A DNA stretch of 64,000 nucleotides from Mesonia sp008017825. Lineage in GTDB: Bacteria > Bacteroidota > Bacteroidia > Flavobacteriales > Flavobacteriaceae. Positions 8,290-16,664 of this stretch are shown piece by piece. Below the pieces are notes generated by a model, which was given only the letters and a program-made list of their open reading frames with translations, did no database searches and had not been told where the DNA came from. The position numbers and the translations under genes are program-made. Position 1 is the stretch's first letter. Each line of letters begins with the position of its first letter. The stretch spans positions 372,001 to 436,000 of the forward strand of contig NZ_VRLS01000012.1 of NCBI RefSeq assembly GCF_008017825.1. Direction: 5' to 3'.

Positions 8290-10052
8290 TGAAAAGTAAG
8301 TTTGTAGTTGCTATAATCGGCTTTTTTATTTGCCAAATCACTTTAGCACAAGTAAAATTTGAAGCAGAAGTTAGCCGAACCACTATTGGTGTTAATGAAC
8401 GCCTACGTGTAGATTTTAAAATGAATCAAGATGGGGATAATTTTAATCCGCCAAACTTCACCAATTTTACGGTGGTTGGAGGACCTTATCAATCCATTAG
8501 CAACAGTTGGATCAATGGTAAAAGAACATACCAAAAATCTTACGGTTATTATTTACAACCAAATGCGAGAGGTAAGTTTACCATAGGTCAAGCTGAAATT
8601 TTAATAGAAGGGAAGACTTACAAAACCACTCCTATTAATATAAATGTTGTTGCCGCAGTAGATACCCCAACCGATGGTAATAATGCAGAAATAATTGCTT
8701 CTCAAAGTATTCATTTAGTAACCAAAGTTTCTAATGAAAACCCGTATTTAAACGAAGGAATAAGTGTAGAATACATTTTATATGTAAGTCCAGATATTAA
8801 TGTGAGCCAGTGGCGACCAGTAGATAATCCTAAATTTGCTGATTTTTGGAGCGAAAATATAGATATTTCTCGATTAGACGTAAAAGATGGTACTTACTTG
8901 GGTGAACCTTACCGCTATGTTGCGCTAAGAAAAACAATACTATATCCTCAAAAGACAGGTAAACTTACCATAGAACCTTTAACCTTATCGGTTTCGGTAG
9001 AAGTTCCTTCAGATCGTAGAGATATTTTTGGAAGAAGGTTATATGAAACGGTGCAAAAAAGAATATCTGCAAGTACAAAAGAGATTGATGTAAAACCGCT
9101 TCCGCAAACCGGTAAACCGGCTAATTTTACCGGAGCGGTAGGAAGCTTCAATTTTAGTGTAACCACCAATAAACAAAGCTTAGACGCTACAGAATCTCTA
9201 GAGGCAAAAGTAAAAGTTTCCGGTAACGGGAATTTAATGCTTTTTCAATTGCCTAAATTAAGCTTACCAGCTTCCCTTGAAGTTTATGAGCCAGAACATA
9301 TTGAAGATACGAGAACTAATAATAATGGGGTTTTTGGTAGTATTACAGATACCTACACGATAGTTCCGCAGCAAAAAGGAAAATACCCAATAGAACCAGT
9401 AAACTTCTCTTATTTTGATGTAAATAGTGAGTCTTACAAGGTGTTGAGCTCTAGAGAATTAATGATAAATGTAGAAAATGGTCCAGTGGCTTCTGTGCCT
9501 AATAATTCTACAGCAAGTACTTCAAATAAGCAAGAAGTAATATCTAAAGGAAATCAATTTAGGTACATTCAATTAGACGCTAATTTAAAACCTATAGGAG
9601 AAAAAGGATTCTTTAAAAGTTTGTGGTTTTGGTTATTAATATTATTACCTCTTCTCGCTATTCCTTTAACCATATTATTTGGTAAGAAAAGAAAAGAAAG
9701 ATTGAATGATGTAGCAGGTAATCGAGTTAAAAAGGCAGATAAATTAGCCAAAAAATACCTTTCTGAAGCTAAGAAAAACATTGGTAATCCAAGTGCATTT
9801 TACTTAGCTCTAGAAAAATCTTTACACAATTTTTTAAAAGCAAAGCTGTCTATTCAAACTAGTGAAATGAGTAAGGATAGAATTAAGGTGATCTTAAGAG
9901 AAAAAGGAATAAAAGAGATGACTATAAATGATTTTATTCAGTTACTACAAAATTGTGAAATGGCAAGATATAGTCCATCATCACAAGCCTCGATGGAGCA
10001 AGATTATGAAAAAGCTGCTCAAGTATTATCCTTAATAGATAAAGACCTTTAA
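8289..10052 (+). CDS. batD: BatD, oxygen-tolerance family protein
   Basis: 587 residues. A signal peptide (cleavage near TLAQ, residue 21) is followed by about 400 residues of beta-sandwich-like periplasmic sequence with the family features SQSIHLVTKVS and YRYVALRKTILYPQKTG (near residue 210), one membrane helix at about 443-465 and a helical cytoplasmic tail of ~115 residues rich in Lys. This matches BatD (Pfam BatD family). It starts on the batC stop codon (TAATG) and ends 3 bases before batE, so it is firmly within the Bat transcript. Confidence 0.92.
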   Translation: MKSKFVVAIIGFFICQITLAQVKFEAEVSRTTIGVNERLRVDFKMNQDGDNFNPPNFTNFTVVGGPYQSISNSWINGKRTYQKSYGYYLQPNARGKFTIGQAEILIEGKTYKTTPININVVAAVDTPTDGNNAEIIASQSIHLVTKVSNENPYLNEGISVEYILYVSPDINVSQWRPVDNPKFADFWSENIDISRLDVKDGTYLGEPYRYVALRKTILYPQKTGKLTIEPLTLSVSVEVPSDRRDIFGRRLYETVQKRISASTKEIDVKPLPQTGKPANFTGAVGSFNFSVTTNKQSLDATESLEAKVKVSGNGNLMLFQLPKLSLPASLEVYEPEHIEDTRTNNNGVFGSITDTYTIVPQQKGKYPIEPVNFSYFDVNSESYKVLSSRELMINVENGPVASVPNNSTASTSNKQEVISKGNQFRYIQLDANLKPIGEKGFFKSLWFWLLILLPLLAIPLTILFGKKRKERLNDVAGNRVKKADKLAKKYLSEAKKNIGNPSAFYLALEKSLHNFLKAKLSIQTSEMSKDRIKVILREKGIKEMTINDFIQLLQNCEMARYSPSSQASMEQDYEKAAQVLSLIDKDL

Positions 10053-10055
10053 GTC

Positions 10056-10808
10056 ATGAAAAAGATATTATTCCTTTGTTTTTTGAGTTTTTCTTTAAGT
10101 GTGTTAGGGCAAGATTATAAGGCTACTTTTGAAAAAGCTACTCAAGATTATGCTAACGGAAATTATGAAGCCGCCATAAGTAAGTATGAACAGATTTTAG
10201 AAGGAAAGCAAGAATCTGTCGCATTGTATTATAATATGGCCAATGCCCATTATAAATTAGATCATATTGCACCGAGTATTTACTATTATGAGAAGGCGTT
10301 AAAATTAGACCCTAATCATGAGGATGCACAAAACAATTTAGCGTTTGCCAATAACATGACTATAGATGCGATAGAAAAAGCAGCACCTACAGGGTTTCAA
10401 AAAATTAAAGAAAATACGATTGGCTCATTTAGTGCAGACGGGTGGGCACAAATTGCTGTGATAAGTATTTTGATTTTCGTTGTATTTTTTATTGGGTATT
10501 ACTTTTCAGTAAAATCAATAACTAAACGAATTTTATTTACAGCTTCCATACTAGGAGTTATATTATTTATTTTTTCATTTGCTTTTTCTTTCATTCAGCA
10601 AAATAATGCATTAAACGAAAATTTTGCTATTGTTTTTTCTGAAGAAGCTTCTATTAAAGCAGAGCCTAACCCAAAAGCTTCTGAAGCTTTTTTATTGCAT
10701 GAAGGCACTAAAGTTAAATTACTAGATAGCTTTAATGGTTTTTATAAACTAGAAATAAGTGACGGTAGACAGGGTTGGTTAAAACAAGAATCCTTAAAAC
10801 CCTTGTAG
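10056..10808 (+). CDS. batE: BatE, TPR and SH3-like protein
   Basis: 250 residues. A signal peptide (ends VLGQ, residue 19) leads into two TPR units (about 20-95, with YYNMANAHYKLD and YYYEKALKLDPNHEDA). Two membrane helices follow at about 133-150 and 158-178. The C-terminus is an SH3b-like domain (about 190-250, ending GWLKQESLKPL). This is the standard BatE arrangement and closes the operon. No clear intrinsic terminator is visible in the short gap to the next gene; a TATTTTTG box at 10851-10858 suggests that the next transcription unit starts there. Confidence 0.9.
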   Translation: MKKILFLCFLSFSLSVLGQDYKATFEKATQDYANGNYEAAISKYEQILEGKQESVALYYNMANAHYKLDHIAPSIYYYEKALKLDPNHEDAQNNLAFANNMTIDAIEKAAPTGFQKIKENTIGSFSADGWAQIAVISILIFVVFFIGYYFSVKSITKRILFTASILGVILFIFSFAFSFIQQNNALNENFAIVFSEEASIKAEPNPKASEAFLLHEGTKVKLLDSFNGFYKLEISDGRQGWLKQESLKPL

Positions 10809-10850
10809 TATATTTAATAACGATTTAACAGTAGAAAATTTAAAAAATAG

Positions 10851-10858
10851 TATTTTTG
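10851..10858 (+). promoter_or_regulatory. Candidate -7 box (TATTTTTG) for the small protein/SulP/carbonic anhydrase unit
   Basis: Matches the Bacteroidota -7 consensus TAnnTTTG and lies 11-17 bases before the two possible start codons of the following small gene. No TTG is seen at the expected -33 position. Confidence 0.5.
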
Positions 10859-10875
10859 CAAAACAATAAATGAAC

Positions 10876-11175
10876 ATGAAGTTATTTGCATATTTTTTTA
10901 TAAGCGTATTTTTAGCATTTCTTGCTACACCTACGGTTGTGACGCTAATTGAGCGTGATGCAGACGTTTCTTATGTTTTTAGTTTAGCCGAAGAAGAAGA
11001 AAATCATAAAGGAGAAAAAGAAGGTTGTTCAAATATGAGTTGGAAATTGGTTCCAAAAACTTTCAATGATTTTGCATTTTTTGATCAAACTAAAATTTCT
11101 TTTGATTTCTTTTATTTACTTGGAACCTCTTCTGTTCATAGTAAATTGGTTTCTCCTCCTCCCGAATTAGCTTAA
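10876..11175 (+). CDS. Small secreted or membrane-anchored protein upstream of SulP
   Basis: About 99-101 residues; ATGs at 10870 and 10876 are both possible and I take the second because it starts directly with MKLFAYFF. A hydrophobic N-terminal segment (FISVFLAFLATPTVVTLI) is a signal peptide or anchor. It is followed by an acidic EEEENHKGEKEG stretch, a single Cys and a C-terminal SPPPELA. I know of no function. The 72-base spacing to the SulP gene and the shared direction suggest co-expression; a small partner of the transporter is an inference only. The codon usage is like the surroundings, and the reading frame has a plausible promoter box in front, so I regard it as a real gene. Confidence 0.7.
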   Translation: MKLFAYFFISVFLAFLATPTVVTLIERDADVSYVFSLAEEEENHKGEKEGCSNMSWKLVPKTFNDFAFFDQTKISFDFFYLLGTSSVHSKLVSPPPELA

Positions 11176-11247
11176 TTTTTTCCGTAGAAATTATTAAAAA
11201 ATTAAGTTGAGGTATTTATCTAATACCTCTAAAATTCATATATTATT

Positions 11248-12828
11248 ATGTTTAAAAATTTAAACAAAGACATACCAGCTAGTGTGGTAGTCTTTTTTGT
11301 TGCACTTCCATTATGTTTAGGAATTGCATTGGCGAGTGGAGCCCCTCTTTTTTCTGGATTAATTGCAGGAATCGTAGGAGGAATTGTAGTAGGGTCTATT
11401 AGTGGCTCTCAATTAGGAGTGAGTGGTCCTGCAGCAGGACTTGCAGTAATTGTTCTTGGAGCAATTGCATCATTAGGTTTTGAAAATTTTCTAGTTGCTG
11501 TTGTTATTGGAGGTGTTTTACAATTACTATTAGGTGTTTTAAAAGCTGGAGTTATTGGATATTATTTTCCTTCTTCGGTAATTAAAGGAATGCTGGCAGG
11601 TATTGGTATCATTATATTTTTAAAACAGATACCTCACGCTTTTGGTTATGATAAGGATTATGAAGGAGACTTAGCTTTTTCTCAAGCTGATGGAGAAAAC
11701 ACATTTTCTGAGCTTATAAATATGTTAGATTATGTATCCCCAGGAGCTATTTTGGTGACAGTAATTTCATTAGTAATATTATTATTGTGGGAAAAAGTAC
11801 TAAGTAAAAAACATAAAATTTTTACGATCATTCCAGGGCCATTAGTTGCTGTAGCGGCGGGAGTTATTTACCAAATTACTATGGTAGGAACTGGAAATTT
11901 AGCTATTTCTCCAGAGCATTTAGTACAAGTTCCTGTACCAGAAAGTGCAGCTGATTTTTTTGGTCAGTTTACCTTTCCTAATTTTGGAGCTATTACTAAT
12001 CCTCAAATTTGGATTGCAGGAGCTACTATTGCCATTGTAGCGAGTTTAGAAACCTTATTATGTGTAGAAGCTACAGATAAATTAGATCCGCAAAAGCGTA
12101 TAACTCCGACTAACAGAGAACTTTTTGCGCAGGGAACAGGAAACATAGTTTCAGGACTTATTGGAGGTTTACCAATTACTCAAGTAATTGTAAGAAGCTC
12201 TGCTAATATTCAATCAGGAGGACAATCAAAATTTTCTGCTATTTTTCACGGTTTCTTAATTCTATTGTCTGTGATTACAATTCCGTTTCTATTAAATAAA
12301 ATACCATTAGCAGTTTTGGCCGCTATTTTATTAATTGTAGGTTATAAATTGGCAAAACCAGCATTGTTTAAACAAATGTTTAGCTTAGGAAAAAGTCAAT
12401 TTATTCCATTTATTGTAACTATAGTAGGTATTGTATTTACAGATTTGTTAATAGGAATAGGATTAGGACTTGCTGTAGGTATAATTGTTATCTTGCTTAA
12501 CAGTTATAAGAATTCACACTTCTTACATAAAGAAGGGTACGATGTAAATGATGGTAAGTTTAAAATGACCTTAGCGGAAGAAGTAACTTTCTTAAACAAA
12601 GGAGCTATCTCTAGAGAACTTCATAGTTTGCCAGAAAACGCTTACCTAGAATTAGACGTTACTAAAACAAAGAACCTAGATCATGACATCGTAGAAATAC
12701 TGGATGAATTTTCTGTAAGAGCCAAAGAAAAGAATATCACAATTAAGATAATTTCAGAAAGAGGAACTATTGAAAATCCATCTAGTTACAAAGAGTTCTT
12801 CGAAAAGGAAAAGAAAAAAATAGCATAA
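11248..12828 (+). CDS. SulP family anion transporter with STAS domain
   Basis: 526 residues. A long hydrophobic core of about 11-14 membrane segments starts with the SulP signature (PASVVVFFVALPLCLGIALA, residues 10-29) and continues through GLIAGIVGGIVVGSISGSQLGVSGPAAG in the usual place. After residue ~415 comes a cytoplasmic STAS-like domain (LELDVTKTKNLDHDIVEIL). SulP proteins move sulfate, bicarbonate or other anions with sodium or protons. The beta-carbonic anhydrase gene 30 bases downstream favours bicarbonate as substrate (a pairing known in many marine bacteria), but that is inference from context. Confidence 0.93.
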   Translation: MFKNLNKDIPASVVVFFVALPLCLGIALASGAPLFSGLIAGIVGGIVVGSISGSQLGVSGPAAGLAVIVLGAIASLGFENFLVAVVIGGVLQLLLGVLKAGVIGYYFPSSVIKGMLAGIGIIIFLKQIPHAFGYDKDYEGDLAFSQADGENTFSELINMLDYVSPGAILVTVISLVILLLWEKVLSKKHKIFTIIPGPLVAVAAGVIYQITMVGTGNLAISPEHLVQVPVPESAADFFGQFTFPNFGAITNPQIWIAGATIAIVASLETLLCVEATDKLDPQKRITPTNRELFAQGTGNIVSGLIGGLPITQVIVRSSANIQSGGQSKFSAIFHGFLILLSVITIPFLLNKIPLAVLAAILLIVGYKLAKPALFKQMFSLGKSQFIPFIVTIVGIVFTDLLIGIGLGLAVGIIVILLNSYKNSHFLHKEGYDVNDGKFKMTLAEEVTFLNKGAISRELHSLPENAYLELDVTKTKNLDHDIVEILDEFSVRAKEKNITIKIISERGTIENPSSYKEFFEKEKKKIA

Positions 12829-12858
12829 AATAATTAAAAATATAAAGCCCTAAAGGTT

Positions 12859-13485
12859 ATGGAAATTAATAAAATAATTACCAAGAGTGAACAAAATGAA
12901 ATGACTCCAGACCAAGTTTTAAATGACTTGCTAAGTGGAAATGAAAGATTTGTTACAGATAAATTAAACCATAAAAGCAATAAATCTTTAGTTGAAAGTG
13001 CAACTGGAGGTCAAAATCCTAAAGCAATAATATTATCTTGTGTAGATAGCCGTGTCCCTGTAGAAACAGTATTAGATCAGGCTATTGGAGATATTTTTGT
13101 TTCTAGAGTAGCAGGAAATTTTGAAAATACTGATATTATTGGAAGTATGGAGTATGCCTGTAAAGTTGCTGGAAGTAAATTAGTATTTGTTATAGGTCAC
13201 GAAAGTTGTGGTGCTGTAAGTGCTGCTTGTGATGGAGTGGAGCTTGGTAATATCACTTCTATGTTAGAGAATATTAAACCAGCAGTAAACGGAGTGGAAG
13301 TTGAAGGAGAAAAATCTTCTAAAAATCCAGAGTTTGTTCAGGCTGTAGTTGAGAAAAACGTAGAGCTTACCATGAATAGAATTAGAGAAAAAAGCTCTAT
13401 TTTGAATGAAATGGAAGCGAATGGTGAAATTAAAATTGTTGGTGGTGTTTATTCCTTAAAAACAGGAAAAGTAGAGATGCTGTAA
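12859..13485 (+). CDS. Beta-class carbonic anhydrase
   Basis: 208 residues, usual length. The zinc ligands C61, H114 and C117 and the catalytic pair D63/R65 (CVDSRVP and HESCGA) are all intact, so the enzyme should interconvert carbon dioxide and bicarbonate in the cytosol. There is no signal peptide. It lies 30 bases after the SulP gene and is followed by a strong terminator, so the two (with the small upstream protein) form one unit. The likely job is carbon supply for carboxylases or pH balance. Confidence 0.95.
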   Translation: MEINKIITKSEQNEMTPDQVLNDLLSGNERFVTDKLNHKSNKSLVESATGGQNPKAIILSCVDSRVPVETVLDQAIGDIFVSRVAGNFENTDIIGSMEYACKVAGSKLVFVIGHESCGAVSAACDGVELGNITSMLENIKPAVNGVEVEGEKSSKNPEFVQAVVEKNVELTMNRIREKSSILNEMEANGEIKIVGGVYSLKTGKVEML

Positions 13486-13504
13486 TAACCAGATAATTTT
13501 ATAT

Positions 13505-13540
13505 AAAAAAAGCTACCTATGAATTTAGGTAGCTTTTTTT
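13505..13540 (+). terminator. Terminator after carbonic anhydrase
   Basis: A 9-bp core stem (13511-13519 with 13526-13534) with a 6-base loop is extended by A-T pairs and ends in a T run. The flanks are A-rich on one side and T-rich on the other, so it could also serve the minus-strand gene ending at 13621. Confidence 0.88.
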
Positions 13541-13620
13541 GTTTTTGTGAACCTTATAATTTGTTTTACCTAATTTACTCGGTGTCACAAATTGTTGAAC
13601 TTGATTTGTTTAACAGGATA

Positions 13621-14016
13621 TTAATTAATCTTTTCGAACTTTTCTGCACAACCCTCATCGCAACTAGAAGGGTTTGGTGTTAATATTAAGAACTCTTTAT
13701 CTAAATAAATATCGTACATGGCAAGTATTTGACTTTCATTGCAGTCAAAATGCATCTTTATTTTATTATTTTGAAGAATTAGATAGTTACCTTCACAAAG
13801 ATATTCATCAGAATATAAACTATTGTCTGATTTGAACTCATATAAATAACCATCAGATACAGTAGACCAGTGAGGTAATTCACCACCATAAGAACCGTAA
13901 GTTTCAATTAACTTCCAATTTCCTATCAAAGATTGTTTTTTATAATTATCATCATCACTATTACAAGATATTAATATTAAATATATAGTGAAGAAAAAGA
14001 ACATTGATTTTTTCAT
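13621..14016 (-). CDS. Small lipoprotein, lipocalin-like
   Basis: 131 residues. The N-terminus is a lipoprotein signal (MKKSMFFFFTIYLILISC, lipobox LISC) followed by NSDDD, a common surface-retention-like acidic start in flavobacteria. The mature part begins with LIGNWKLIE, the lead-in of the lipocalin-like (WxL) families, and has four more Cys (C86, C100, C118, C122) that may pair. Function unknown; similar proteins are frequent single-gene lipoproteins. It is convergent with the carbonic anhydrase gene. Confidence 0.75.
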   Translation of the reverse strand: MKKSMFFFFTIYLILISCNSDDDNYKKQSLIGNWKLIETYGSYGGELPHWSTVSDGYLYEFKSDNSLYSDEYLCEGNYLILQNNKIKMHFDCNESQILAMYDIYLDKEFLILTPNPSSCDEGCAEKFEKIN

Positions 14017-14065
14017 AGTATCTATAGTTTGGTTGTGTCTCTAAAACTTTATTAAATATTGCTAA

Positions 14066-14578
14066 TTACAAGTTGTTTTTTTCCATCTCTAGATCAACTT
14101 TGCTAAGTATTTGAGGTAAAAACGTGGGAGCAATGAGTTCAATAGGTCTGTATAATATAGATTTTTTTAATTTCTCTTTTTCAATAAAATTAGCCTTATC
14201 ATTAAAGCTGCTTATAAACATTATAAGAGCGCTAGTTATAAATGCCACTTTTAAAAGTCCAAAGAGGCCTCCAAGTATTCGGTTAACGATACCTAAGGCT
14301 ATAGCTCCAACAAGTTTTGTGAGTAGTTTTCCTATTAACAATACAAAAATCACGATAAGTATAAAGGTTATAGCAAAAGCTGTAAGCTGTATATATTGTT
14401 CATCCCAATCAAATTGGTTCTGTAAGAAGTCAAACGCAAAGTAGCTAAAATGTATAGCTCCATAAACACCTACAATTAAAGCAACTAAAGAAGCAAGCTC
14501 AATAATAAATCCTCTCATTACTCCTCTTATAAGTCCAAAGAGAAGTATAATTCCTAAAATAATATCTATAACATTCAT
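14066..14578 (-). CDS. CvpA family membrane protein
   Basis: 170 residues with four hydrophobic segments (about 5-21, 26-46, 65-86 and 103-122) and the family start MNVIDIILGIILLFGLIRG. CvpA proteins are inner-membrane proteins linked to colicin V production in E. coli and, more generally, to envelope homeostasis. The C-terminal 40 residues are hydrophilic. The start codon is only 4 bases after a perfect -7 box on the same strand, and the gene is divergent from the next one with only 48 bases between the two starts. Confidence 0.88.
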   Translation of the reverse strand: MNVIDIILGIILLFGLIRGVMRGFIIELASLVALIVGVYGAIHFSYFAFDFLQNQFDWDEQYIQLTAFAITFILIVIFVLLIGKLLTKLVGAIALGIVNRILGGLFGLLKVAFITSALIMFISSFNDKANFIEKEKLKKSILYRPIELIAPTFLPQILSKVDLEMEKNNL

Positions 14579-14582
14579 ACTT

Positions 14583-14590
14583 CAAATATA
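14583..14590 (-). promoter_or_regulatory. -7 box (TATATTTG) directly before cvpA
   Basis: Reading on the minus strand, TATATTTG ends 4 bases before the cvpA ATG. If transcription starts a few bases after the box, as usual for Bacteroidota, the mRNA would have almost no leader. Confidence 0.6.
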
Positions 14591-14614
14591 GCTTAATTTC
14601 AAAAAGTAAGTTCT

Positions 14615-14622
14615 TATCTTTG
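14615..14622 (+). promoter_or_regulatory. -7 box (TATCTTTG) directly before the 118-residue gene
   Basis: Perfect TAnnTTTG match ending 4 bases before the ATG at 14627. It mirrors the cvpA box in the same 48-base divergent gap. Confidence 0.6.
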
Positions 14623-14626
14623 CGAT

Positions 14627-14983
14627 ATGATAAGAGACGAAGAATTAAAGATGAGATGGGAGACAGTACAGGCAAAATTATCTAAACAATTTGCCGATGG
14701 AGAAACTCTAGATCTCGATGCTATTATATACCTAATTGGAGTTCAGGAATTAGGACAAATTCATAGAAAATTTAAAAAAGACCATAAAGTAGATCTTATG
14801 CATATTGCTATATGCAGACTATTAGAACCTTATGGGTATTATGAGTTTGACTATATAGATGAGGATGGGTGGCCGCATTACAATACCATTGAAAATTTAC
14901 CTGTTTTAAAGCCAGGGGAACAATCGGTAATGATGAAAGAAGCTATAGTACAATACTTTGTTGAGAAAGGTTATATAAAATAA
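14627..14983 (+). CDS. Conserved hypothetical protein, 118 residues
   Basis: Soluble, no signal peptide, Lys/Glu-rich N-terminus (IRDEELKMRWETVQAKL) and aromatic, acidic middle (YYEFDYIDEDGWPHY). I recognise it only as a conserved flavobacterial hypothetical; no domain can be named. The possible later start (ATG at 14651) would drop the first eight residues and give an ordinary short leader. Because the first ATG lies 4 bases after a -7 box, either a leaderless mRNA from 14627 or the later start is possible. It is likely its own transcription unit, as pheS downstream has its own promoter. Confidence 0.75.
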   Translation: MIRDEELKMRWETVQAKLSKQFADGETLDLDAIIYLIGVQELGQIHRKFKKDHKVDLMHIAICRLLEPYGYYEFDYIDEDGWPHYNTIENLPVLKPGEQSVMMKEAIVQYFVEKGYIK

Positions 14984-14998
14984 AAGCTAGTGAAGATA

Positions 14999-15031
14999 TT
15001 GAAAAAGGCTTATTTCTTTTTCTTAACTTTG
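14999..15031 (+). promoter_or_regulatory. pheS promoter (-33 TTG, -7 TAACTTTG)
   Basis: TTG at 14999-15001 and TAACTTTG at 15024-15031 are separated by 22 bases, a good Bacteroidota promoter. It lies 20 bases before the pheS ATG. Confidence 0.7.
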
Positions 15032-15051
15032 CAAACTTAATTTACGAGAAG

Positions 15052-16074
15052 ATGATTCAGAAGATTAAAGATTATATTACTGAAGTAGAAAATTTTCAGG
15101 GGAAAACTGCTGAAGAAATTGAAGCCTTCAGAATTAAATTTTTGGGTAAGAAAGGTTTGTTAAATGAGTTCTTTGCAGAATTTAAAAACGTTCCTAACGA
15201 TCAAAAAAAAGAATTTGGTCAAACCATTAATCAGCTAAAGAATTCCGCGCAAGCGAAAGTAGATGAGCTAAAGGAGTGGCTAGAGAATCAGACTGAGGAG
15301 AAAGGAATTTACGGAGATTTATCCCGACCAGGTGAAGCGATTGAGATTGGTTCTAGACATCCTATTTCTATTGTAAAAAATCAAATTATTGAAATCTTCT
15401 CAAATATAGGTTTCAATGTTTCTGAAGGGCCAGAAATTGAAGATGACTGGCATAATTTTACAGCTTTAAATTTACCAGAATATCATCCAGCAAGAGATAT
15501 GCAGGATACGTTTTTTATACAAACCAATCCTCAAGATATTTTATTAAGAACACACACATCTAGCGTGCAAGTGCGCTATATGGAAGATAATAAGCCGCCA
15601 ATAAGAACCATTTCACCTGGAAGAGTTTTTAGAAATGAGGCTATTTCTTCTCGTTCTCATTGTATTTTTCATCAAGTTGAAGGACTTTATATTGATAAAG
15701 ACGTGAGTTTTGCAGATCTAAAACAAACCTTACTTTATTTTACCAAACAACTTTTTGGAAAGTCTAAAATACGTTTAAGGCCTTCTTATTTTCCTTTTAC
15801 AGAACCTAGTGCCGAAGTAGATATTTACTGGGGCTTAGAAACTGAAACCGATTATAGAATCACAAAAGGAACAGGTTGGCTAGAAATTATGGGCTGCGGA
15901 ATGGTAGATCCTAACGTACTTAAGAATTGTAATATAGATCCTAATGAATATTCTGGTTTTGCTTTTGGTATGGGAATAGAGCGTATCGCTATGTTACTTT
16001 ATCAAATAGGAGATATTAGAATGTTCTATGAAAATGACGTACGTTTCTTAAAACAATTTAAATCGGTTTTATAA
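15052..16074 (+). CDS. pheS: Phenylalanine--tRNA ligase alpha subunit
   Basis: 340 residues, normal for bacterial PheS. An N-terminal coiled coil (1-85) binds tRNA; the class II catalytic core follows with motif 2 (GRVFRNEAISSRSHCIFHQ, starting near 190) and motif 3 (GFAFGMGIERIAML, 302-315). With PheT it charges tRNA-Phe. pheT is not adjacent, as is common in Bacteroidota. The stop codon overlaps the start of a 56-residue membrane protein (TAATG), and a further small gene follows, so pheS is the head of a three-gene unit. Confidence 0.97.
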   Translation: MIQKIKDYITEVENFQGKTAEEIEAFRIKFLGKKGLLNEFFAEFKNVPNDQKKEFGQTINQLKNSAQAKVDELKEWLENQTEEKGIYGDLSRPGEAIEIGSRHPISIVKNQIIEIFSNIGFNVSEGPEIEDDWHNFTALNLPEYHPARDMQDTFFIQTNPQDILLRTHTSSVQVRYMEDNKPPIRTISPGRVFRNEAISSRSHCIFHQVEGLYIDKDVSFADLKQTLLYFTKQLFGKSKIRLRPSYFPFTEPSAEVDIYWGLETETDYRITKGTGWLEIMGCGMVDPNVLKNCNIDPNEYSGFAFGMGIERIAMLLYQIGDIRMFYENDVRFLKQFKSVL

Positions 16075-16244
16075 TGAAAAAAGCAGGCTTTTTAATATTG
16101 GTTCTTTTTATCTTAGGTTTAATCCTTTATGTAACTTTTATTGTTGCAGTAATTAAAATTACAGTAGGCTTAATATTATTAGGTATTGCTGCCATAATCC
16201 TGAGTGTAATTTATTACAAAATTAAGCACCGTTTAAACGATTAA
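16074..16244 (+). CDS. 56-residue two-helix membrane protein
   Basis: A small open frame that starts on the pheS stop codon (TAATG) and ends 3 bases before the next gene. The product is MKKAGF followed by two hydrophobic segments (about 7-26 and 28-47) and a basic tail KIKHRLND. The tight coupling on both sides and the well-formed membrane segments support a real gene. Function unknown; a small inner-membrane protein co-translated with pheS is what the sequence shows. No homologue can be named from sequence alone. Confidence 0.65.
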   Translation: MKKAGFLILVLFILGLILYVTFIVAVIKITVGLILLGIAAIILSVIYYKIKHRLND

Positions 16245-16247
16245 GTT

Positions 16248-16643
16248 TTGAAGAAAGACATTCAAATAACACCGGTAGAAGGCGTATATATTGCTGCGGT
16301 AAAAGAATATAATAAAGAGTTTCAAATGGATGATTGGAACACTTATATAATTAATGAAAATAACTATCCTTTAGAAACTGTACTTATTGTTTCTAAAGGA
16401 TTTGATGGTAATAAAATAACCTCCACTTTTAGACATAATCTAAAGCTTCTTCCAGCAAAGTCTTACGCAAAAGTAGAATTACTTCAGCCCGATCTATTTG
16501 AAATTAATAATGAGTTTTCGGTTTCTTTCTTTTCGGAAAAAGGATTTTTACACCAAAATTTCTTATTCCCAAAACAAAGTATTAAAGAATCTAAACGAAC
16601 AGAGCTTCCGGTGATGAAAGAGAAAGGAATTTTAGCAAAATAA
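16248..16643 (+). CDS. Conserved hypothetical protein downstream of pheS (TTG start)
   Basis: 131 residues, soluble, no signal peptide. The frame begins with TTG (16248), 3 bases after the preceding stop; no ATG is available near the N-terminus, since the next Met is at residue 27. The sequence is a mix of beta-type stretches (LETVLIVSKGF, SYAKVELLQPDLFEI) without a catalytic motif. From memory, such proteins accompany pheS in flavobacteria and are sometimes mislabelled as synthetase subunits; nothing in the sequence supports synthetase function. Confidence 0.7.
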   Translation: MKKDIQITPVEGVYIAAVKEYNKEFQMDDWNTYIINENNYPLETVLIVSKGFDGNKITSTFRHNLKLLPAKSYAKVELLQPDLFEINNEFSVSFFSEKGFLHQNFLFPKQSIKESKRTELPVMKEKGILAK

Positions 16644-16664
16644 TTCCTCACTACATTTCAAAAA

